Position numbers and translations under genes: made by a program. Positions 1 to 10,560 of a DNA stretch of 64,000 nt are shown one piece after another (position 1 is the first letter of the stretch; every line of letters begins with the position of its first letter). Below the pieces are notes generated by a model. That model was not told the origin of the DNA. It worked only from the letters and a program-made list of their open reading frames with translations, and searched no databases. The stretch is from Eremophila alpestris peregrina (lineage: Eukaryota > Chordata > Aves > Passeriformes > Alaudidae), in NCBI GenBank assembly GCA_009792885.1, contig WMCF01000015.1, forward strand, positions 13,725,667-13,789,666. The letters are read 5' to 3'.

Positions 1-880
1 ATTGCCAGTCATAAGAAAAGTCAAAAGTAACAATCAGCCTCATTACTACAGAAAAGAGGAAATGCCAGTAACTGTTTCTAAGTCCTGTCATCAACATATA
101 TTGTGAAAACAACCTGGCAAATCTCTATTGATTATACTGGACCTAACCTTAACCTTACTCCTTTCTTATTCCTAGGGGAGGGGTGTCTCATAATTTAAGG
201 ATGGTTTCATCACTGTATAAACTGTGCATGTAATTCCTTGATCTCTCACAACACTGGCTGTTTTCACTCAGAAAACGAGCTGCAAAGCACACCCAAAAGG
301 AAGGAGTAAAGGCACTGGGAAAGAAGAGCATCACTTGGGTCAGGGAAGGTGCTCTCAATTTGTTCTGGTAGATGAGACTGAGCGTCTCCAGTGAGATTTT
401 CTCCAGGGACTTAGATGAGCTACAGATATTTGGCTGATATTTGCAATATATTTATGTCTCTCTATATATATGTATGTATGTGTGTGAGTGAATATACACG
501 GAAGGAATCTAAATACTGTCTCAGTTTGAGGGTCATCCTTCATTCGCATCAGGTTTGAAAATGCCCAATTCAACTGAAACACAAAATAAATAAACTAGAG
601 ATACAGTTCTCACTTTGCAGCATGTGCAAATGGAATGCAAGTTTATTTAAATCTTTCTAGTACAGCAGCAGGGTTACTTGTAAGAGGATAATTTTGCATT
701 TTGCTGTCTGAGAGCTTTTTCCGTATAATTGTTAGTATGTGTGGCAACTGACATTCCAGACACTGCAAGCCTATTCCTTTCCACTGTTACAAGTAATGTC
801 AGAGGAGCTTCATATGTACCTTTTTCTGTTCTCACTGCATTATTTATCAAATGAATATGAAATCAAAATGTTGATACTCA
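1..880. other. Non-coding unique DNA
   Basis: Apart from the short repeat at 460-487, I see no repeat, RNA gene or convincing exon. The antisense frame 355-582 is repeat-driven. Confidence 0.6.
460..487. repeat. (TATA)/(TATG) short repeat
   Basis: 'ctatatatatgtatgtatgtgtgtg' is a compound AT / TATG / TG repeat. The antisense open frame at 355-582 (His-Thr and Tyr-Ile repeats) is generated by it and is not a gene. Confidence 0.8.
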
Positions 881-1523
881 GAACAATATGTTAAACACTC
901 CAGTGTGCAATGCCAGCTTCACCTTGTCGACCTTCCACCATGGGTCAAAGGTAAGTTTCCTACTGTTTTAGCCAGTATTTACCACTCTTCCTTTCCCTCT
1001 TATATTCCTTTTTTTAAGCTTTCTTGTTTTCTTTTTCCCCCTACACTTCATGTTCAGGAAAAAAAAATCCACAAAAGCCCTTGGTGGTACATTTTATTTT
1101 ATAGCTGATGACAACCCTACCCAAGAGATTTCAGCACATATACCCTTGCTCCCAACGAACCTAGAGGCAGGTTGAATCTATAATTTACTTCTAACCTTGC
1201 CTGAATACTGAGTTTTTAATGAAGTGCTTTCTCTAACTCCCTAATATTTATCTATTTATTTCTTGACATCTCATATCTACCACTGACTTAGTTTCACGTT
1301 CAGGTTACTTTCTGAGCACATCAGCACCAATTACTTGTCAGAACTAGGATATGGAGATTGCGAGAGCTTAATGGACACCTTAACAAAATAAATCACATTC
1401 TCACTAAGCTATCCTACAACCCAGTTCTTATATCATATAGCTTTAAAAATCCCAGTCTTGAAGCACAAGTCCAGCAACATGGACTCCTCTAGTGTTTGTT
1501 GCACAATTCCTCTTTCTCATCAG

Positions 1524-1676
1524 ACCCTGCTTTACTGATTCCTTATATCGCCAGTATGGAAATTCATGAGGACCGGGGCCTCACTCCAACAGATCTTGAG
1601 AGGGAAATAGAAAAAGGAATCTCTGACCCAAAGACCACATTGCAGATGGCAGCTGTCTTCAAAGCCCCACAAGAGG
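1524..1676 (+). CDS. Candidate internal coding exon, gene unknown
   Basis: The segment is bounded by a good acceptor (pyrimidine-rich 'ttcctctttctcatcag', ending 1523) and a near-perfect donor (AAGAG|GTAAGG read as ...cacaagag g|gtaagg, exon end 1676). One frame is open throughout and gives 51 codons, phase 1 on both sides. The predicted peptide is hydrophilic and protein-like: '...MEIHEDRGLTPTDLEREIEK' followed by 'GISDPKTTLQMAAVFKAPQE'. I do not recognise the family. Two neighbouring segments with donors, 904-950 (or 882-950; donor AAAG|GTAAGT) and 2060-2128 (acceptor ccttttcttag, donor TGG|GTGAGT), can be joined to it in the same reading phase. Segments like this also arise by chance in 64 kb, and without homology this stays a hypothesis. 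Confidence 0.25.
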
Positions 1677-3765
1677 GTAAGGAAAACATGTGAGAGAATT
1701 GATCAGCGTGGTAGGAAATTATTTCACATGATTTGCCTTAACAATATGTGGTAAGTCTACTTGACTGGACACCAGATACCCACCAAATCACTCTGTCATT
1801 CCCCTTTCCCAGCTGTACAGGGGAGAGAAAATAAGCTGCAAATCAATTTTCAGGTCAAGATAAGTCAGTTTATTAAGCAAAAGCAAAAGCTTGTGTGTGC
1901 ATAATCAAAAAAAAAAAACCAACCATTTAATTCTCTACTTCCCATCAGCAAGTGATGTTCAGCCACTCCCCGGGAATCTGTGGGCTTCAGCACAGGTGGT
2001 GGTTTGGGAATGCAAACATAGTAAATAGGAAATGCCCCCAATCCTACTCCTTTTCTTAGCTTTTGTATCTGAGCTGATACCATATGGTAAGGAATATACC
2101 TATGGTTACTTTGGGTCAGTTGGCCTGGGTGAGTCCTGTCCCAGGATCTTGCCTACTCCAGACAACTGATGGGAGAGAAATGCTGGGCAGACAGTGCTGA
2201 AGCTGTGCCAGCCCTGCTCAGCAGCAGCCAAGGGTGTGTTATCAACACCTTTCCAGCTATCAGTGCAAGGTACAGCACAGTGAGGGCTGCTAAGGGAAAA
2301 TGAACTCTTTCTCAGTCAGACACAATACAAAATGCCATGTGGTTTTGGGGCCTTCAAAGCAAATTAAGGATAGAGAGGATGAAAAATGTCCACTACATAT
2401 TTCTCTGCAAAGTACCCAGTCCCCACTATAGCTGTTACTTTTAGTCCAAAGTTACTTTCTCCACATAAGAAGTCACACGAGCACTTGTGTACACTTTCCC
2501 AAATTACAGGGTTTGTTCTTGGTTAGGGTTTTTTCTGTTCTACTCCAATATAGAATGAGTGAATTGCCACCATCATTTTAGATCTAGCTTGCACAGATAA
2601 ACTGAGGTTGTCTGGTTTTGGCTGGTTTTAAGCTAATGGAAATAAGCTTCCATTTTCTCCATACTGTTTGGACACCAAAGACTACCTGATATCATGCCAT
2701 TGGCATTCAGAAAATACTGAAAAATTCAGATAATATTGCTGTTATCTTCACTATGTGAACCCATTTCTCTTTAAATCCTGAGCTTCAGTGATGTCTAATT
2801 ATTACTGGCATTAATTTTGCCTATGAAATCCCAAGATGCATGTCATTGAAAATTGCCAGTGCCACAAAAAGGCACTGACAAAAGGAAATTAGGATAAACC
2901 AATTAGAACTGAATGCTACATTGCAAACTATTTGGGAGAAGGAACAAAGAAAGCTTTGATCATTTATTGCTTTGATAGGGACCTAAGGAGGATACAGGCT
3001 CAGCATGGACAAGTTAGCACTATGCCTGTGACTTCTATGGAGTTATGTTCTCTGACAGCAGCTAAGGAGCTGTTACTACATACTTCCCAACCAAAATTTT
3101 AGGTAAATTTGCATTTTATATGATTTTAAATGTGCTGCTTCCTGTGTATGCTAAAGGCAGTCCTTTCATCATCCAACTACAGATAAAAGCAAACAAATGC
3201 AGGAAAACAAACTCCATACAAATGGCCTTAGAAAACGTGGATAGAAAAAAATCCAAGGGGAATTCATTGCACTAGCTGGGTTTCAAAACAATTCATTAAA
3301 CAGCTACCACTTGTCCTGTCACTGACTATGAGTCTGGAAATTGATAATGTTCTAAATGTGTCTGCTTTCATCAAATATTCTCCCACTATCACAGTTTGTA
3401 ACATTAGCCATGTTCAGGAAGCACTTTACAGTCTCCATTGCTATCTTATCAATACCACCACAAAACAAAGGAAATACATGGGGGAAAATATAATCATAGC
3501 AGTCTATGGTTATATTTGAAAGCATACTGCTTCTGTCTAGCAGACAAAAAAAAAAACTTGCCCTATAATCCTACACGTCTGTGGAAAACAGAACTTTAAT
3601 AATCAGGTTGAGACTTGCCATTTAAGTTTACAGAAGCAAGTCTGTCATATTTGTTGTTAACATTCTGAAAAATCTTAAAAACAGTAATCTGCTTATCATT
3701 TATCTTTTAATATAACATTATTATTTCAGGAAAGAGTTCAATGAGGTTGAAATGGCCTTATTCTA

Positions 3766-3796
3766 ACAACAACAACAAGAACTACAACAACAAAAT
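3766..3796. repeat. (CAA)n imperfect repeat
   Basis: 'caacaacaacaagaactacaacaacaa', an imperfect CAA trinucleotide run of about ten units. Confidence 0.85.
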
Positions 3797-6165
3797 CAAT
3801 CCCTTTCTACAAATTTGATATAGGCAGGCAGTGTACTATTTGGAAAAGTTCAGTGGACCATGAAGACTGGCATATGCACCATAAAATCCAAGCTTTATTT
3901 GATGAAGTTACTGAGCACTGCATTTCCCTCAACTAAGGTTTAAGGCAATCATCTATATTTTTACTGTCATCTCAAGTAGGAAGATTTGAATACGAAGAAA
4001 ATCAGATTGCTACTTCTGGGAGTTTCAAAGGGATCTGAGGAGGGGCACAGAAAAGATCCTTGGTGTTTAATGAAAAATATCTGTTCAGTTCAATTATGAT
4101 ACTAAAGGCTCAACAGCATGCAAAAAAAAAAGGGGGGGATGGAAAAAGATAAAAAAGACATAGTGCAATAACATGAAAGAATTTTGTTCTGTAGCTTTCT
4201 GATTAAAAGTGTATTTTCATGTCAGCTTTAGGAGAAATTATGCTCAAAGCCTGTTTGCAACAGAGTCTGTTTTAATTTGTCAAAGGTTTACATTGTATAA
4301 CTCAATCATATTAATTACAAAGATTGTCTTCCCTATTGTTTTGCTACACTTTTAAAGACAAACAAGAGGAATCCAGCTCCTGTGGTACCGCCAAGTGTGA
4401 CAACCTGTTTTCTATAGACCAATGCCTGGTCATCACAACTTAGGGCTAACTAGTCTAAGTGGGAGCTTGCTAGAGTCCAATATTTCATTATTGTTAATGT
4501 CAGTCAGAACATCAGAGGTATCGTTTTAGGGATCAATTTCAAAAGCTCAGGAGAGATGTCTTCCTCATGTGACCAATGTGACATTGACACCAATGCAACT
4601 AGAGAGAGCAGGTAAGTGTTTTAGAGATTATATTCTCCTGCATCAAACAGAGTGACATATAAAAGACTCATCTCTCAGATGGTTACAAATAAGCTTATAT
4701 TAATTGAGTCTTGCATGGGTTTAGATTCAGCACAGTACAACAGGGCACAACAAGGTCATTGTGCCTTCCAACACACTGCTCAATAGCAAATTAAGCTTAT
4801 TAGAGTGTACATGCCTAACACTCTGTGACAGTCCTGAACAAACATTATCAGTTCTGTGGCAATTTTTTCTTCAATTGCCTGGTCTTTTTAGCAATAGAAC
4901 AAAAGTCTTACTTTAATTGGCTGCTTTGCCAGAGGAGATTCTGAGTTATCTCCTCCTTCTACCTTCTACAAGACTGTCCAAACCACCAAGTGACACAGCA
5001 GGCTGAAAAGAGCTGGGACCACCTGCCTTTAACCTTGCCCGTGACAATCTACCATAAAGCTGAGGACTACATGTAAAACATGTAAACATAGGAGACTAAA
5101 ATTCTCTTGTACAGAGGCTAGAGACATGCAATAGATAGAAACTCCTTGTGTCCACTTCCTCTAGTGTGTCATACTAAATTAAATGTTGAATCTTTCAGCA
5201 GAGCCCAGAACTCAGGAATCCCTCTCTGCATTCAAAACACTGAAGTAGACATTTGAGTGCTAGCAAGATCTCAGTACCACTGGCAATATCTGGGCCTCTT
5301 GGAATTACTACAGTATAACAGCAAAAACAAACATTGCGCAGTAGTGCATTTTAATTTTAAGGGTGGCAGAAGCTTTGAAGATATTTTTATGAGCAGAGAA
5401 GGAACAGGTGAGAATTTTGGTAATATAGTAGCCCTTAAGGTGGAAGACTTCACTGGAAGCCATTTTAGTTCTGAAACTATTTTCACAGACAATATGTTTC
5501 TGTGGTAGAGACCCCAGCAGGCAGACAGAAACATTGCTCTTACTCAGAGGCTTTGTTCACTCTGCTCAGAAAAAGAGGATTGAGCCTGAGCATGAATCTC
5601 ATTGTCCATATTACTTAATTGTTAGTCCTTTATGTTATACCATGAAAACTAATTCCAACAGTTTTCTAGTTGAAGAAGGTTGTTCAAAGTGTTGGCAGGA
5701 ACTGGTCTGGGTCACTCAACTCCTGGACCAGAAGTCAGTCCTTGGCCCTCATCTGTGCCTGTTGGTGCACCCAGGAAACACCCATCAGTAACTGTGAGAG
5801 CAGGGTCCTGTGAACTTTCCAGGTGAGTGAGGGAGTGTGAATGAACAGACTCCACAAAGCTAACAAGAATGAATTAGATGGCAGAAGAAGGTTCAATACA
5901 AAAAAAATCAGTAGGTAAATAAATGGAGCTGCCTAGAAACAGAGATATAAAGGCATATCTGATGGCCTACACTGTAAAGCATCAAACCTGTATCACAACC
6001 TCCCCAAGAACCAATACACTGAATAAAGTGTTCCTTGTAGCTCAAATCACCAATTTATGAGCTAACAGAAGCAAGCAAAGGCAAACAGAGCTCATGACCA
6101 TATGTACTTTGGGACTCTGAGCTAATTTTCTATACTGAAGCATTACAGAATATGGCAATGTCCTT

Positions 6166-6198
6166 AAAAAAAAAAAAAAGAAAAAAGAAAAAAAAAAG
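6166..6198. repeat. A-rich tract
   Basis: Poly-A interrupted by three g. On the - strand it gives a Phe-run open frame (6042-6329), which is an artefact. Confidence 0.9.
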
Positions 6199-7597
6199 TT
6201 TATTTCCTGACTGCAGCCCATTGGAGAAACAGTTCTTTGACGTTGCTGTCCCACCATGAATTTAAAGGATATGGATAATTTACAACCTTGATTAACAATC
6301 TCAGAGCTGCAATAGCTCATCCTCTTCACATCCCATCCTTTTTATTGAATGTGCTTAAGTATTCATGAACACATGATGGTAATCTTGTTAGCACTATGAA
6401 AAGCAATGACATCCTCATTATAAACTGCTTGCAAATGCTCATGATCCTTTCACCAGAATGAGCTTTGTACAATTAGAAGCCTGAAAAAGTCACAGGTGCA
6501 CAACACAGGGTGATAAAATTGTAATTGTAAGATACAATGGCATTGTAATGTCCAGGACAGTAGATTTTGCAGATACAGACAGAGGGCAGGAAAAGCAGTG
6601 CTCCTTGTAATACTAATTTCTCTTTTGTTCTCAGTTGTGTCCTGCTCATATATTCAGGCTAAAAAAATCCCATATATTTCAGGGGCAGAAGGTAATTCCA
6701 TCCACGTCCAATAAAAGGAAGCTATTTAAGACTCCCTGTCTTTCTCATCATGGCAAAAATAAGCTTGTTTTCTGGGATCAAAAATGACCTTAGGACATTT
6801 GACCAATGTCTGTCTTAGTTTCTCTAGAAATGTAATCTACCATTTATGGTCTTTTTGTCTTTTCTAATAGGTTAACAGCTTGCTATGGAAATGGGTATAA
6901 TAGAGTTTTAGTCATGGAAAGGATTTTTGGGCAACATTCAACAGGAGGTTCAAGTTGGAGTTGGACATACTGTCAGACATTCTCTTGTACAGTTAGTTCT
7001 AGAATTTCAAAATACATTCCTTTCCTTTCATTTCATTTTCTTACCTTTGTGCATCAGATCTCTGAATTGCTGGATATTGACAAGTAGAAGAGGCCAAAGA
7101 CACATATTAAAATCTTCTACATGCCCTATGCCTACATGTCAAGACAACAGAGTCTGGCCTTAAAAACGCAAAGGTGTGCTGTCACACGCACCTCCACAGG
7201 TGCAGAGGAAGATAGATACAGCAGACATGTAGCAGATTTTAAGAAACACTGAACCTATGTAGTAGCTGGTTTGACATTTTGTGATTCAAGTGAGGCTTTG
7301 AGATCTCAATGCCATTTATCATTTTGGTCTTTCAAGAACTGATAGGAAAAGAAAGAATTCCAGCTACAGTTCAGCATTTCCATTTAGCCAGTTAATCAAG
7401 CCAGTGTTAAGTGGGATGATGGCAATGAAGGAAGAAAAGGTACAGCAGATATGTCACACTCAGTCTGGAAGAGTCATATTTGACTTGAATACCTTCACTG
7501 TCCTGGAGAGTTAGCAAAAGATTTCATTTATCTCACTGGAGACTTCATATTTAACAATCTCTGCAGGCAAGTCAAATTACAAAGAGTGATAAAACAA

Positions 7598-8168
7598 AAT
7601 CACAGAATATGCTGAGTTGGAAGGGACCTATAAAGCATCAAGTCCAACTCGTGGCCCTGCACAGCCCCATCCCCAAGTGTCACAGCATGTGCCTGAGAGC
7701 ATTGTTCAAATGCTTCTTTAGTTCTGTCAAGGTTTGATGCTGTGACCCCTTCCCTGGGGAGCCTGTTCCAGTGCCCAATCACCCTCTGGATGAAGAACCC
7801 TTTCCAAATGTCCAACCTGAACCTCCCCTGACACAGTGTCAGGCCATTCCCTCAGGTCCTGTCACTGGTCATGAGAGGGATCAGTGTCTGCCCCTCCCCT
7901 TCCCCTCACAAGGAAGTTGTAACTGCAGTGAAGGCTCCCCTCAGTCTCCTCCAGGCTGAACAGACCAAGTGACCTCAGCTGTTCCTCATACAGCTTCCCC
8001 TCAAGGCCCTTCACCATTGCCATTACCCTCCTTTGGACACTCCCTAACAATTTAATGTCTTTCTTATATCGTGGCACCCAAACCAGCCCTCACCACTTGA
8101 GGTGAGGCTGCCCCAGCTCAGAGCAGAGTGGGACAATCCCCTCCCTTGACTGCTGACTCATATTCAAA
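7598..8168 (-). mobile_element. CR1 LINE fragment, 3' end, with internal deletion
   Basis: This is a non-LTR retrotransposon of the CR1 family, the main interspersed repeat of birds. Read on the + strand it begins with the reverse complement of a CR1 3' end (the motif cacagaatatgctgagttgg followed by aagggacc and gtccaact). It then follows the usual CR1 order: the block around 'ccctggggagcctgttccagtgccc', the 'ggccattccctcaggtcctgtcact' block, the 'ctcctccaggctgaacaga' block, and 'aggtgaggctgccccagctcagagcagag'. The element therefore lies on the - strand. Near 8150 the sequence jumps from 'ctcccttgac' to 'tgctgactcatattcaa', which in full copies is found further upstream in ORF2, so there is an internal deletion. 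The open frames inside (7600-7815, 7771-7959, 7862-8077) are element-derived and carry no intact reverse transcriptase. The copy is diverged and 5'-truncated, hence inactive. Confidence 0.95.
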
Positions 8169-10281
8169 GTGTTTTTTTAGAAAACTGGACCTACTTCTCT
8201 GCCATCAGAAAAACCTACATAAGCATAAACTCTTCTGGAAATAGGTGGAGATGCAGCAAACACTTCTGCAAAAGTGTTGCATATTGCATTTTTTTGGCAC
8301 ATAGCCTGCTTGGATGTACATGAGCACATAAAGCAGAGTAGTATTCAGCCCTGCACTTCCAGTAACGAGAATATACTTTGCATTCAGGAAAGCTTTTAAG
8401 CGCATTTTTAAGGTTAAGTGTGGGATTCATCACTCTTCTTCATCCTGGAAGTCATTTCTAGCAACATTTGGGTGCATTCCTGCCAATATAATCCACCAGA
8501 GCTGGGCACATTTTTCTTCCTGTGAATGAACTATTCATATCCCCAGAAAGCAATTTCATCCATTCCAAAACAATTTTATGAATTCAACATTAATTTGACA
8601 GATAGTTTCAGCCGGGAAGGGTTTCTAAAACTTAGACTGGCATAAAAAAAATACCTGAAACAACCACTTCTTTCCTCCAGTTGTCACCAACCCCGACACA
8701 GGAGCTCTTCTTAAAATTGATTCAGACCCCTATTTTCTGCTTCTAAAGAAAGGTTCCTGCACTATCTAAAATTATCAGTCCAATATCTCTTCTTCATACT
8801 GTTCAGCTTTGTGTAAACTGCTTATGGAATTTCCTGGAACAGGGGCTAGAAGCCAGGTGTCAGATCTGTTTGCTGGCTCAAAGACCCTGCCAAGTGGTCC
8901 ACTGCAAACCAACGTCCAAAGAGGGAAATTAAAAAAGAAGAATGACTGCTTCAATGAACCACCACCCTTGTTCCTAAAATTGGCCTTTCTAGATAGGTAG
9001 ATGTTTCACGCCTTCTGTCAGGACCATCTCCAAATAGAGTAATTGAATTCTGTTATCTCCTTTGTTTCTCACATCTGACTTATTATTTATTTATTTATTT
9101 ATTTATTTATATTAATTTTGTCCAAGCTGGTAGGCTTGGATCCTAAACAAACTCTGATGTCACTGACCCTTGAGAGGAGGATCCATTTAATCAAAGAGAA
9201 CTGAACACAGATAATTGTGTGAAGTTGTCATTAGCCATTAAATGGCTGCCTACTTCCCTGCTGAGGTACTTGTCCTAACAGTCACTAATCCAGTGACGTA
9301 CACCTGAGGTCTTTTCTGAGGGATCATCTGGATTTATTATCCTCAGTGGTTAAATACTGATACAGAGTGATTCCATTAGGAAACCATTTCGAGTGTGGAG
9401 CTGGAATGCAATGTGTAATTCTTACAGCTAGTCACAAGAATTTGTATTTAACATGTCTACTGAAAAAAGAAAATGTATTTGAGTAACTATTTTAAAAGGA
9501 AGCCTTTTTAGGGGATTGTTCTTTTGGTTGGTTTTGAGGTTTGGGGTAGTTGTGGGGATTTTATTCCCAAATTATAACTTAACATGAAAGAATTGAGACT
9601 TCCAGAGAAAAGCCTGCTATGGAGAAAAAAGCCCTGTTAACAGGAAGTGTTGTGTCCAGAGCAGAACCTCTTCTGCTCACTTCTTAGCATTGGCCCTAAA
9701 ATCTTTTGAAGCATCTACACCTCATCTTAGACTCAAAGTCATACTTCATAGGATGATTCATTCCCTGAAGTCTGTTAAAAGAAAGTGTTATAAATATGTG
9801 CATCCACTGACTTTTGTCTTTTCCTTTTTAAATCATGCACTTTATTCTATGCAAATTTGGAATCAAAGATGCATTTCAGATGTAATAAAGCCAGCCAGCC
9901 CAGGATCAAGAAGTTTCTCAGGTGAAGAAACCAAATCTGCTTATACAAAGGAAAAAGTCTTATCCTGCAGTGTCAGAGTAATATGTTCTTCAAGTCCTGA
10001 CCATTATGCATTCCATTTATACCACTTCTTTAATCAAAGCTGAACCTGGTGAATTGCAAATAAGAACGAAAACATTAAATGTGAAAGGCCAACTTGCTCA
10101 TCTATATTTTTTGTCAAAGTGACAGTTCTAAAATTACATAGGTAAAATACTTCACTAAATAGGGTTATAAATGTGTAATTCATCATGGCAGAACATTTTT
10201 ATGCGGTTTAAAACTACTCTTTTATTTTAAGAGGTGAGGACGCAAAATGGTAGGCTTATTCTTCATCTTTTCATTTTGCAG
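8169..10281. other. Non-coding unique DNA
   Basis: Only the TTTA microsatellite stands out. The 117-codon frame 9690-10043 shows no domain, signal peptide or splice flanks that would support it. Confidence 0.55.
9081..9113. repeat. (TTTA)n tetranucleotide microsatellite
   Basis: About seven near-perfect TTTA units (tattatttatttattt...), ending in 'atatta'. A potentially length-variable short tandem repeat in unique DNA. Confidence 0.9.
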
Positions 10282-10388
10282 TTTATTTTTGACATAGCAA
10301 AGATGCAGCACAGTTGGAAAAGCTCTTGGAATGGTATTTGTACCCTTCTCTTTCTAAGCTGTTGCTTACCAGTGAGCATATTTCAAAG
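10282..10388 (+). CDS. Candidate exon encoding a start codon and signal-peptide-like sequence
   Basis: A very strong acceptor ('cttcatcttttcattttgcag', ending 10281) and a consensus donor (CAAAG|GTGAGC, exon end 10388) bound 107 nt. An ATG at 10303 (context aaagATGC, A at -3) opens 28 codons to the donor, phase 2. The peptide starts MQHSWKSSWNG and continues ICTLLFLSCCLPVSIFQ, which has the basic/polar N-region and hydrophobic core of a secretory signal peptide. The frame is also open upstream to the acceptor, as expected for a 5'UTR/start exon. No family is recognised, and no matching downstream exon or upstream promoter was found in the window. Chance is a real alternative. Confidence 0.22.
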
Positions 10389-10496
10389 GTGAGCCTGGTT
10401 AGTGTGTGTGCATAGTCAGCACAAGCCTGTTACTGGATAAAACCCTCATTGCTTCACAAAGCCCTAGTGCTGGTAAAATGGGACACTATCCTGCAC

Positions 10497-10560
10497 ACCT
10501 GCCCCTCTGCCCCCTCCCACCCCACACACACACCCCACATTCCCCACACCCCCCTAACCT
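10497..10560 (-). repeat. C-rich tract, G-quadruplex-prone on the - strand
   Basis: The + strand reads as C-runs separated by short loops, with one (CA)n loop in the middle. On the - strand this gives G-runs of 6, 4, 4, 4, 3 and 5 separated by 1 to about 9 bases, which fits the usual G-quadruplex pattern. There is no coding sense: the open frame here is Pro/His/Thr filler. Confidence 0.75.

Larger units (their letters stand above)
2135..7597. other. Non-coding AT-rich DNA with weak exon-like segments
   Basis: It holds the CAA repeat (3766-3796) and the A-rich tract (6166-6198). Consensus donors occur at 4612 (CAG|GTAAGT), 5408 (CAG|GTGAGA) and 5823 (CAG|GTGAGT), each with some open frame upstream. 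Their phases do not chain together and no peptide is recognisable, so I do not call exons. The two-strand open region 5257-5534 is discussed as a finding. Confidence 0.5.

Noticed and set aside
7600..8077. Several open frames suggesting a small gene
   Set aside because: All are inside the CR1 copy and read fragments of its 3' portion.
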